NCBI GenBank assembly: GCA_030601485.1
Contig: JAUVTO010000150.1
Coordinates: 1 to 5,017 of the forward strand
DNA length: 5,017 nt
Direction of reading: 5' to 3'
Origin: Desulfobacterales bacterium
GTDB lineage: Bacteria > Desulfobacterota > Desulfobacteria > Desulfobacterales > UBA11574
Shown: positions 1 to 4,951 of the stretch, piece after piece
Layout: every line of letters starts with the position of its first letter
Numbering within the stretch: the stretch's first letter is position 1
Notes under the pieces: generated by a model
Told to the model about the DNA's origin: nothing
Databases searched by the model: none
Seen by the model: only the letters and a program-made list of their open reading frames with translations
Translations under genes and position numbers: made by a program

Positions 1-210
1 GACGGATATCTGGTTTTTAAAATACAAGGGAACGGCTTCTTGAAATTTATGGTGCGAAATATTGTCGGAACACTCGTGGATGTTGGGCTGGGGAAGATCA
101 CACCCAATGATTTTAACAAAATACTATTGTCGAAAGATCGCGACCTTGCCGGTGTGACTGCGCCGGCACATGGGTTATTCCTTATGCAGGTTAACTATCA
201 AGTTAAATAG
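1..210 (+). CDS. truA: tRNA pseudouridine synthase A, C-terminal part (5' end outside window)
   Basis: Frame 1 is open from the window edge to a TAG at 208-210, giving the last 69 residues of a protein whose family usually runs to about 245-270 residues. TruA converts uridines 38-40 of the tRNA anticodon stem to pseudouridine in the cytoplasm. The segment at residues 11-25, with GFLKFMVRNIVGTL, matches the conserved TruA block around the RxMVRNIVGTL motif. It is followed by a Gly-Lys turn (VGLGK) and by the C-terminal AGVTAPAHGLFLMQV stretch typical of the family. The catalytic aspartate lies in the missing N-terminal part and cannot be checked. The gene runs toward the minus-strand ABC operon, so the two converge. 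The stop codon's last base is also the first base of an inverted repeat. No frameshift is visible. The family call is confident. Confidence 0.93.
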   Translation, partial: DGYLVFKIQGNGFLKFMVRNIVGTLVDVGLGKITPNDFNKILLSKDRDLAGVTAPAHGLFLMQVNYQVK

Positions 211-293
211 GACACAGATTTTCGCAGATATACACAGATAATATTGTTGTTTTGCAATTTAAAAATCTTGGCAATCTGTGTTCATCTGTGTCC
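210..293. repeat. Inverted repeat in the truA / ABC-operon convergent gap
   Basis: GGACACAGAT at 210-219 is the exact reverse complement of ATCTGTGTCC at 284-293. Just inside, ACACAGAT at 232-239 is complementary to ATCTGTGT at 274-281, and a further CGCAGAT copy lies at 223-229. The motif (g)ACACAGAT therefore occurs as two or three tandem units on the left and two on the right, in opposite orientation. A small inner stem, TTGC (252-255) with GCAA (271-274), closes an AT-rich loop. It may fold when transcribed and could help end both converging transcripts, but it lacks the GC-rich stem plus U-run of a classical terminator. It looks like a dispersed intergenic repeat (REP-like), which is an inference from one copy. 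Confidence 0.7.
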
Positions 294-340
294 AAAAAAG
301 GAAATTCCTATACTATAAATTTAACGATGCAATATTCGGG

Positions 341-1150
341 CTAAATTTCTTTTTTGTTAAAAACGACCAGCATTAACGTGGTTATCAGAATGATGAAAAA
401 GGAGACATTCAGAATCGGGTGAAGGGGTCCCATATTGTTAAAACTGCTTTGACCGATGATCGAATCGGCGTAGGCCTGCACCATGTAAACTTTCGGGTAT
501 AAAATTCTCCACAGGGCAGGGGGCGAGGCTGCAGCCGAAGGAACCACTGTCTTTAAAATTTCGCTGTTTAAGATCTGATGACCACCGTCGGAAATATAGC
601 CGACGAATAAAATCCCCACAGTAAAAACCGCGCTGATGAAATCCGGCAGATAAAGAGACAAAAAGCACACCGAAACCGCAATAAAGAGAAGATTGATCGA
701 ACATACCAGCGATGCGGTTAAATACCCGGGAATGGTGGCGCCGGTTTTTACCCAAACCGTCAGAAAAATCGTTGCGTGAAGAATAAACATGAAAACCAGG
801 CACAAAAACCATGTGCCGGCGATCCTGCCGAGAATGTATTGCCGCCTGAAAACCGGCCTGGAAAGAAACAATACCAGGCTTCCGTCTTCGTGGTCTCTGC
901 TGAAAATTTTCATCGATAGCAGGATGACGATCAGGAACATGCCGGACGCTATGACCTGGAAAACAATTTTTGAAACATACCACGCAACCGTAATGTTGTC
1001 CAACTGTTTCCCGTTGACGATATATTGGCCGCCGTAACATCCGCGAATCATCAGCACGAACAGAATGGAAAGCCCCAGCAGAACATAAAAGCTTTTGTGC
1101 CGCATCTGGTCGCGAATGGTGTAGCCGGTTATTTTTAAAAAACTATTCAT
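341..1150 (-). CDS. ABC-2 type transporter permease (NosY-like membrane subunit)
   Basis: This 269-residue protein is the membrane half of an ABC transporter, probably an exporter or membrane-remodelling system in the inner membrane; the substrate is unknown. Six hydrophobic segments lie near residues 21-36, 59-80, 113-133, 144-167, 171-187 and 249-264. Between the second and third is the cytoplasmic block SRDHEDGSLVLFLSRPVFRR (84-103), the acidic-Gly then SRP motif seen in ABC-2 permeases of the NosY type. I chose the ATG at 1148-1150 (MNSFLKITGY). The frame stays open upstream to 1270, but that extension lies inside the ATPase gene and adds 40 polar residues. The start overlaps the ATPase stop (ATGA), which implies translational coupling. 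An AAAAAGG precedes it at only 3 nt spacing, which is tight. The stop is TAG at 341-343. Confidence 0.88.
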   Translation of the reverse strand: MNSFLKITGYTIRDQMRHKSFYVLLGLSILFVLMIRGCYGGQYIVNGKQLDNITVAWYVSKIVFQVIASGMFLIVILLSMKIFSRDHEDGSLVLFLSRPVFRRQYILGRIAGTWFLCLVFMFILHATIFLTVWVKTGATIPGYLTASLVCSINLLFIAVSVCFLSLYLPDFISAVFTVGILFVGYISDGGHQILNSEILKTVVPSAAASPPALWRILYPKVYMVQAYADSIIGQSSFNNMGPLHPILNVSFFIILITTLMLVVFNKKEI

Positions 1151-1857
1151 TTTCCTTTTTGTGTGTATTTTATAAAAACATCCTCCAACGTCTCGTCGTC
1201 CTCTATTATTGAACGAATCGAATCCTTGACGAGGATTTTTCCGTTGTTCATTATTGCCAGCGTCTGGCATGTCTTTTCCACTTCCGAAAGGAGATGGGAA
1301 TTCAAGAACACGGTAACACCGTTGTCGCGCAGGCTCTCAAGAATTTTTCTCACATCCCGGATACCGATCGGATCGAGACCTGTCACCGGTTCATCGAGTA
1401 TCAACAATTTGGGCCGTCCGAGTAGAGCTGCTGCGAGGCCGATTCGCTGTTTCATGCCCTTGGAATAAGCGGCCGATTTTTCTTTTTCCCTGCCTTTCAT
1501 GGAAACCACGTCCAAAAGCCGGTCCACTTCCATTAGCGCATTTTTTCCGGCCAATCCAATCAAAGAAGCGTGCCGCCGCAGATATTCAAGCCCGGAAAGA
1601 TGCGAGGGGATCATGTGATGTTCGGCCAGATATCCGACCCGTTTGCGTGCTTCGGGGTTGGAAACGGGTATTCCGTCGATCGTGATGCTGCCCGAAGTCG
1701 GTTTGATAAAGTCGAGGAGCATGCGGAGGACCGTTGTTTTGCCGGCGCCGTTCGGACCGAGCAAAGCAAAATATTCGCCCTTCTCGATACGATATGTTAT
1801 GTTGTCGACCGCCGTAAATGTACCGAATTTTTTGGTGACGGAATTAAGTGCAATCAT
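1147..1857 (-). CDS. ABC transporter ATP-binding protein (NosF/CcmA/DrrA-like)
   Basis: This 236-residue cytoplasmic ATPase powers the adjacent permease. All nucleotide-binding motifs are present in order: Walker A GPNGAGKT at 34-41, the Q-loop region at about 76-82 (GYLAEHH), the signature YSKGMKQRIG at 131-140, Walker B LLILDEP at 151-157 with catalytic E156, the D-loop GLD at 160-162, and the switch histidine H188 in NSHLLSEVE. The Q-loop position reads Glu/His rather than Gln, which I recall as common in this export subfamily (GYLPE...). The short C-terminal tail (about 215-236) has the DETLEDVFIKY pattern frequent in such ATPases. The ATG at 1855-1857 is preceded by AAAGGG (minus strand of 1866-1871) at 8 nt. 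It is the first gene of a two-gene operon. The domain call is secure; the substrate (drug, lipid, peptide, or copper-site assembly as for NosDFY) is not determinable. Confidence 0.93.
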   Translation of the reverse strand: MIALNSVTKKFGTFTAVDNITYRIEKGEYFALLGPNGAGKTTVLRMLLDFIKPTSGSITIDGIPVSNPEARKRVGYLAEHHMIPSHLSGLEYLRRHASLIGLAGKNALMEVDRLLDVVSMKGREKEKSAAYSKGMKQRIGLAAALLGRPKLLILDEPVTGLDPIGIRDVRKILESLRDNGVTVFLNSHLLSEVEKTCQTLAIMNNGKILVKDSIRSIIEDDETLEDVFIKYTQKGK

Positions 1858-1865
1858 ATTAAAGG

Positions 1866-1871
1866 CCCTTT
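1866..1871 (-). promoter_or_regulatory. Ribosome-binding site of the ABC ATPase gene
   Basis: On the minus strand AAAGGG lies 8 nt before the ATG at 1855-1857. This supports that start; there is no competing upstream in-frame ATG with a better site. Confidence 0.6.
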
Positions 1872-1885
1872 AGCACGAGTTGTTC

Positions 1886-1899
1886 ACGTTTTACAACGT
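1886..1899. promoter_or_regulatory. Short perfect palindrome upstream of the ABC operon (possible operator)
   Basis: ACGTT (1886-1890), a TTAC spacer, then AACGT (1895-1899) form a perfect inverted repeat 29 nt upstream of the ATPase start codon. It lies in the leader, or just downstream of the tentative promoter. Its position would suit a repressor operator, but no regulator gene is in view and a 5-bp arm can arise by chance. Confidence 0.25.
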
Positions 1900-1909
1900 A
1901 ATATTTGAG

Positions 1910-1939
1910 ATTTACCTATGAAACCTTGTATGATATCAA
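1910..1939 (-). promoter_or_regulatory. Tentative sigma70-type promoter of the ABC operon
   Basis: On the minus strand TTGATA (complement of 1934-1939) is followed after 18 nt by GTAAAT (complement of 1910-1915), two moderate matches to the -35 and -10 consensus. Transcription would begin near 1903 and leave a leader of about 45 nt. The -10 match is only 4 of 6, so this is a weak call based on position and spacing. Confidence 0.3.
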
Positions 1940-1976
1940 TGTGATGAGAGATTACCTGCGAAAATGGGGTTAAACC

Positions 1977-2113
1977 TTGATGGCTTCGTAAAAAGTCGAA
2001 AAACACCCTTTTTTGTCATTCCGGCGAAAGCCGGAATCCAGTAAATTCAATGGCTTCTGGATGCCGGATCAAGTCCGGCATGACGGTTTTAGGACTTTTT
2101 ACGAGTTTATCAA
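1977..2113. repeat. MITE-like element, copy 1 (CGTAAAAAGTC ends, palindromic core)
   Basis: The left end 1977-1997 (TTGATGGCTTCGTAAAAAGT plus C) and the right end 2093-2113 (reverse complement TTGATAAACTCGTAAAAAGT plus C) are inverted copies matching at 17 of 21 positions. The innermost ten bases (GTAAAAAGTC) and the outermost TTGAT are identical. The element is 137 bp and has no coding capacity for a transposase, so any movement would need help in trans. The same ends recur at 2671-2835 and 4792-4946. Its core is a different palindromic repeat (2014-2085). An 8-bp direct repeat, AACCTTGA, brackets it (1973-1980 and 2112-2119), partly overlapping the ends; it could be a target duplication. 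Confidence 0.75.
2014..2085. repeat. Nested palindromic repeat (GTCATTCCGGC / GCCGGCATGAC type)
   Basis: The left arm 2014-2041 starts TGTCATTCCGGC and ends GGAATCCAG. The right arm 2057-2085 starts CTGGATGCCGG and ends CCGGCATGACG. They are inverted copies of each other. Each arm also folds alone: CCGGC-GAAA-GCCGG at 2021-2034 (a GAAA-loop hairpin) and GCCGGA-TCAAG-TCCGGC at 2063-2079. The whole can form a closing stem with two side hairpins. This kind of intergenic palindrome is widespread in proteobacterial genomes (from memory). It often creates spurious short reading frames beginning MSFRRKPESS, as one does here. Confidence 0.8.
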
Positions 2114-2115
2114 CC

Positions 2116-2144
2116 TTGACGGGTACAAAAAAGATATCCATATT
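2116..2144 (+). promoter_or_regulatory. Likely sigma70 promoter of fxsA
   Basis: TTGACG (2116-2121, 5 of 6 to the -35 consensus), a 17-nt spacer, then CATATT (2139-2144, 4 of 6 to -10). Transcription would start near 2151, leaving a leader of about 32 nt with the ribosome-binding site. The -35 hexamer begins 3 bases after the end of the upstream repeat, so the repeat sets the DNA immediately upstream of the promoter. Confidence 0.45.
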
Positions 2145-2167
2145 ACTCAGATAATTCCAAAAACACT

Positions 2168-2174
2168 AAAGGAG
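2168..2174 (+). promoter_or_regulatory. Ribosome-binding site of fxsA
   Basis: AAAGGAG ends 8 nt before the ATG at 2183, a strong and well-spaced Shine-Dalgarno. It fixes the start, against a frame from 2013 that runs out of the repeat into this region. Confidence 0.8.
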
Positions 2175-2182
2175 CAATTTTT

Positions 2183-2584
2183 ATGTTTTTCAAACTGTTT
2201 TTAGCATTCACGCTTATCCCGGTCGCCGAAATTTATTTGATTATCAAACTGGGCGGCCTTTTGGGCGCCTTCAATACGGTGGCCATCATCATTATCACCG
2301 GATTTGTCGGTGCCACCCTGGCACGCATGCAGGGCTTGCAAACCATGCTGCGGATCAGACAAAGCATGCAGCAGGGGCTTGCGCCTGCCGAAGAAATGGT
2401 AGACGCCCTGCTTATTTTCGTAGCCGGCATTGTCTTGCTTACCCCCGGCTTTATTACGGATGCAGCCGGACTGCTGCTGCTTTTCCCGCCTGCCCGCTTT
2501 CATTTCAAGCGTTTTCTCAGGCACAAATTCGACCAGTGGAGTAAGGACGGTACCATTCAGCACATCAATCTTTCTAAAAAATAA
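2183..2584 (+). CDS. fxsA: FxsA family membrane protein
   Basis: This 133-residue inner-membrane protein belongs to the FxsA family. In E. coli, FxsA (about 158 residues) is known because extra copies relieve F-plasmid PifA exclusion of phage T7; its normal role is unclear. Family landmarks are visible: an N-terminal hydrophobic segment with IPVAEIYLI (12-20), a second segment at about 27-45 leading to ARMQGLQT (47-54), the PAEEMVDALL stretch (68-77), and a third hydrophobic region with TPGFITDAAGLLLLFPPAR (87-105). A basic, polar tail follows (106-133). Four hydrophobic stretches lie near 3-23, 27-45, 73-90 and 92-103. The tail is shorter than in E. coli. It has its own promoter and ribosome-binding site and is transcribed alone, divergently from the ABC operon. 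The family call is confident; an exclusion-related role in this organism would be speculation. Confidence 0.92.
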   Translation: MFFKLFLAFTLIPVAEIYLIIKLGGLLGAFNTVAIIIITGFVGATLARMQGLQTMLRIRQSMQQGLAPAEEMVDALLIFVAGIVLLTPGFITDAAGLLLLFPPARFHFKRFLRHKFDQWSKDGTIQHINLSKK

Positions 2585-2670
2585 ACCTGTTAAAGGAGCA
2601 ACGACGAATTTGTCAAGGATAATATATTGATAAAAGTCGAGCTTCGTAATATTATTATCGTGTTGTAAAA

Positions 2671-2835
2671 TTGACGGTTTCGTAAAAAGTCACGAATTTA
2701 ACTATAGATGGCTAAGTAAAAAGGTTCATATACAAGGCGTAGTATTTTTTCAGGGCCGAAGGCATACATATAGTATGTTGAGGGTCTGAAAAAATATTAC
2801 AACGCAGTAGATGGGACTTTTTACGACGCCATCAA
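2671..2835 (+). repeat. MITE-like element, copy 2, upstream of the LOG-like gene
   Basis: The left end is 2671-2691 (TTGACGGTTTCGTAAAAAGT plus C). The right end, 2815-2835, reads TTGATGGCGTCGTAAAAAGT plus C on the minus strand. A second, degenerate left-end copy lies inside at 2705-2726 (GATGGCTAAGTAAAAAGG). The interior then makes a long hairpin: TATTTTTTCAG (2743-2753) pairs with CTGAAAAAATA (2786-2796), and CATAC (2763-2767) with GTATG (2773-2777) around an ATATA loop. The flank AAAATTG (2667-2673) repeats at 2835-2841, a possible target duplication. It is 165 bp and non-coding. It aligns along most of its length with the reverse complement of 4792-4946. Confidence 0.75.
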
Positions 2836-2888
2836 AAATTGGATAGCAACAAACTGAACCGAGCAATCTGCCCGGTGAAAATTTTCTT

Positions 2889-2892
2889 GGAG
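2889..2892 (+). promoter_or_regulatory. Ribosome-binding site of the LOG-like gene
   Basis: GGAG lies 7 nt before the ATG at 2900 and supports that start. The leader between the repeat end (2835) and the ATG is 64 nt. Confidence 0.6.
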
Positions 2893-2899
2893 TTCTATT

Positions 2900-4732
2900 A
2901 TGTCCCTTAATGAAAGTCCGGATTGTCAAATCGAAAATATCATTCATGCTGATGAAATCGAGGTCATTGCCCAAGTCGCAACACACCTTGAGGACGAACA
3001 AATACAGTATTTCTTGCGCAATCAGGACTGCTTGACAACGGATTTACATAGCACAAAGGCCAGGCTTGGAATTAACCAGGAGAAACAGAGTGCCTTTAAA
3101 CTTAAAGGGAACAAGATCTCATATGAAGCGAGGTTCTGGTTTTTTATTCCCGAATATTCTGCGGGGCTCACTATTAACCAGCTGATGAAACCCGGTCTTG
3201 AAGTCGGCAAGATTTATTTGAGAAATTCTAAACTCAAATATACTGCACAGGAACTCATCAACCTGATTTCAAATCGCATCATCATTGTTCCAAAAGGAAC
3301 CAAGGTGCTTGAGGAAGGCATTCTGGCTGTACCGGTTATGCCCTTTGTGCATCTTCCCAACCCCAAGGTCCTGACACCCGGATATTTGAAGGCTGCTGTG
3401 CAAAAAAGGATCCCTCGGGAAGATCTATATTTTGCCCAACCAGAGCAAAAGGTGGATCAGGTCATAGTGCCTGCCGGAAGCGGAGTCATATCCCATACGA
3501 CTCTTTTTACACAGCAAAACGAAATTTATATTATAGATCCGGAACACGCAGATGCCAGGGTGGGAAGCAGACACACCAATGGGATCATATATCTTGAGCT
3601 TATCGGCGGAGAAAAAGACTTTGTCAAGGAGATGGCTCATTTCGAAGTCTACAAACCAGCTTCCTTCCAACAAAACGTAAAGAAGAAGTTCTATATTGAT
3701 CTGAATTCCTCGCTCTTAGAGCAACTTTACGAAAAGCGGTCTGTAGATGAGAAAACTATCGCAGCCATTAGTAAAACTGAAGGGCAAAGATTCATCAAGC
3801 TGAATAAAAGGTACGATCAACTGCTAAATGAGCTGAAACCTGATACAGCGCTGATCCTGCAAGATTTCCCTAACCGACGTCTTGCATCTTATCTCATTGT
3901 AGCTGCTGACCTTGGCCTCCTCAGCGATCTGACGTTCAGAAGGGCCCCTGAAGAGGAATACTTTTTCAGGTCAGAACACCTTGTCTTTATGAATACTCTT
4001 CAGGATATGGGTGTGGAGATTCACTGGAAGAGTCCTCTGCAAGGCGATCTAGTCTTATACAAGCAGTTCTTTATGAGGTCTTCGGTTATACCCTCATTCA
4101 ATGAAGCCTTCAGTTCAAGGAAGCTGGCCGCGATTTACGGAACAGCAGGGGAAGTGGATGCCGACACCCGGAAAGAAATCGTAGACAGCATTAAGTCATT
4201 CAAGGATTTCCACGGGGGCATCTGCGGTATCCTTACCGGCGGCAGCGCCGGAAGTATCATGTCGTTTGTATCCGAAACCACGGCTTCTCTCGGAATGCTC
4301 TGTGGGGCCGTATATTGGAAGATTCCAGGGGTAGACATTGATACCCACGTGGATTTTGCAGCCTATTTGGGCCGAAATGATTTACTGGAAAGGCAGGAAA
4401 TTTTATCTGAAACCACCGAGGCCGACATTTATTTCAAGGGCGGAGTAGGCACCAACCTTGAAAATGCCATTACTTTTGTAAAGAAGAAACTCGGTATTGG
4501 TCATTACAAGCCCCAAATTTTTGTAGGCGAATTCTACAAACCGCTTCAAGACTTGCTCACTCATCTGACATCTGAGGGTATGGTTGACCCCAGCGTCTTT
4601 GAGAATTGCTATTTCATCAGGCATGGCGCTGAAATTTTCGAAACTCTTTGCGGACACTTCGGCTCGGAAGACAAAATGGTTCTTGAAGTCTCGGTGAACG
4701 AAAATCAATTGTCCGATGCAACCCAAAAATGA
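2900..4732 (+). CDS. 610-residue protein with C-terminal LOG/SLOG-like Rossmann domain, N-terminal part unknown
   Basis: No full-length family is recognised. Residues about 408-585 look like a LOG-type nucleotide-processing domain, the fold of phosphoribohydrolases that cleave nucleoside monophosphates and of SLOG ligand sensors. The first strand is LAAIYGTAGE (409-418), followed by a Gly-rich TGGSAGSIM (446-454) where LOG proteins have GGGxGxM. R498 lies 23 residues before E521, and KGGVGTNLE (513-521) fits the LOG signature PGGxGTxxE except for Lys in place of Pro. A KPQIFVGEFYKPL strand-turn (537-549) and a C-terminal helix follow, as in LOG. Residues 1-400 contain mixed strands and helices with no motif I can name. 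There is no signal peptide or membrane segment, so it is probably cytoplasmic. The gene stands alone, bracketed by inverted copies of a repeat. The domain call is moderately confident; enzyme versus sensor is undecided. Confidence 0.72.
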   Translation: MSLNESPDCQIENIIHADEIEVIAQVATHLEDEQIQYFLRNQDCLTTDLHSTKARLGINQEKQSAFKLKGNKISYEARFWFFIPEYSAGLTINQLMKPGLEVGKIYLRNSKLKYTAQELINLISNRIIIVPKGTKVLEEGILAVPVMPFVHLPNPKVLTPGYLKAAVQKRIPREDLYFAQPEQKVDQVIVPAGSGVISHTTLFTQQNEIYIIDPEHADARVGSRHTNGIIYLELIGGEKDFVKEMAHFEVYKPASFQQNVKKKFYIDLNSSLLEQLYEKRSVDEKTIAAISKTEGQRFIKLNKRYDQLLNELKPDTALILQDFPNRRLASYLIVAADLGLLSDLTFRRAPEEEYFFRSEHLVFMNTLQDMGVEIHWKSPLQGDLVLYKQFFMRSSVIPSFNEAFSSRKLAAIYGTAGEVDADTRKEIVDSIKSFKDFHGGICGILTGGSAGSIMSFVSETTASLGMLCGAVYWKIPGVDIDTHVDFAAYLGRNDLLERQEILSETTEADIYFKGGVGTNLENAITFVKKKLGIGHYKPQIFVGEFYKPLQDLLTHLTSEGMVDPSVFENCYFIRHGAEIFETLCGHFGSEDKMVLEVSVNENQLSDATQK

Positions 4733-4791
4733 CCGGAAATTTCATTTCACTCCTAAAATATAACCCCCGGTTGCGTAAGAATAAGCCATAT

Positions 4792-4946
4792 TTGACGGTC
4801 TCGTAAAAAGTCCAACTTCTGCGTTGTGCTGCATTTTGTAACCAGTCAACGTACGATAAGTACGCCTCATGAATACAAAATTTGCACGCCTTGAATTTGA
4901 ACTTTTTACGAAACCGTCTAAATCGGACTTTTTACGAGTTCATCAA
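4792..4946 (-). repeat. MITE-like element, copy 3, downstream of the LOG-like gene
   Basis: The left end is 4792-4812 (TTGACGGTCTCGTAAAAAGT plus C). On the right are two inverted ends in tandem, 4900-4921 and 4926-4946, separated by 4 bp. Inside, ATTTTGTA (4833-4840) pairs with TACAAAAT (4874-4881), and CGTAC (4850-4854) with GTACG (4860-4864) around a GATAA loop. It is 155 bp, non-coding, and oriented opposite to the copy at 2671-2835. It starts 59 bp after the stop codon of the LOG-like gene and may fold in the transcript's 3' region. I see no separate classical terminator in 4733-4791. Confidence 0.75.
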
Positions 4947-4951
4947 GATTA

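Larger units (their letters stand above)
1858..2182. other. Divergent intergenic region between the ABC operon and fxsA
   Basis: This 325-bp stretch encodes no protein I can support. From left to right it holds the ABC-operon leader with a small palindrome (1886-1899), a weak leftward promoter (1910-1939), a spacer of ordinary sequence (1940-1976), a repeat element with a nested palindrome (1977-2113), and the fxsA promoter and ribosome-binding site (2116-2174). The repeat thus separates the two divergent transcription units. Confidence 0.7.
2585..2899. other. Intergenic region between fxsA and the LOG-like gene
   Basis: This 315-bp stretch has no supportable gene. After the fxsA stop it carries an orphan TAAAGGAGCAA (2590-2600), resembling the fxsA ribosome-binding site but with no ATG behind it. 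Next are TIR-like scraps (GCTTCGTAA at 2641-2649), then the repeat 2671-2835, then a 64-bp leader with GGAG before the next start codon. I found no convincing promoter here for the downstream gene, which must either lie inside the repeat or be of a non-standard class. Confidence 0.6.

Noticed and set aside
438..1040. 200-residue minus-strand frame inside the permease gene
   Set aside because: It is in another frame of the same strand, has no domain features, and its composition is that of a shadow frame; the permease frame has clear membrane segments and an ABC-2 motif.
1151..1270. N-terminal extension of the permease to an ATG at 1268-1270
   Set aside because: It lies entirely within the ATPase gene, encodes a polar non-conserved stretch, and the ATGA-overlap start at 1150 fits operon organisation and the membrane topology better.
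2013..2204. 63-residue plus-strand frame beginning MSFRRKPESS
   Set aside because: It reads through the palindromic repeat; this peptide start is a familiar artefact of that repeat. It has no ribosome-binding site and runs over the fxsA start.
2201..2563. Minus-strand frames opposite fxsA (120 and 65 residues)
   Set aside because: They are antisense shadows of fxsA, with no ribosome-binding site or recognisable motif.
2671..2835. The repeats as CRISPR-like arrays or tRNA/ncRNA genes
   Set aside because: There are no regularly spaced direct repeats with unique spacers, and no tRNA cloverleaf or CCA-adjacent pattern. The inverted ends and hairpins fit a MITE-like element better.
2750..3001. 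83-residue minus-strand frame over repeat 2 and the start of the LOG-like gene
   Set aside because: Its C-terminal half is translated repeat hairpin and the rest is antisense to a well-supported gene.
4403..4726. 107-residue minus-strand frame opposite the 3' part of the LOG-like gene
   Set aside because: It is antisense to the conserved GGVGT motif region and has no independent support.
2183..4732. fxsA plus the LOG-like gene as a two-gene anti-phage operon
   Set aside because: They are separated by 315 bp containing a repeat and each has its own ribosome-binding site. The FxsA link to T7 comes from overexpression in E. coli, so a shared defence role is not supported.
4733..4791. A rho-independent terminator immediately after the LOG-like gene
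   Set aside because: I found no GC-rich stem followed by a T-run in this 59-bp stretch; the only strong fold nearby is the repeat at 4792-4946.
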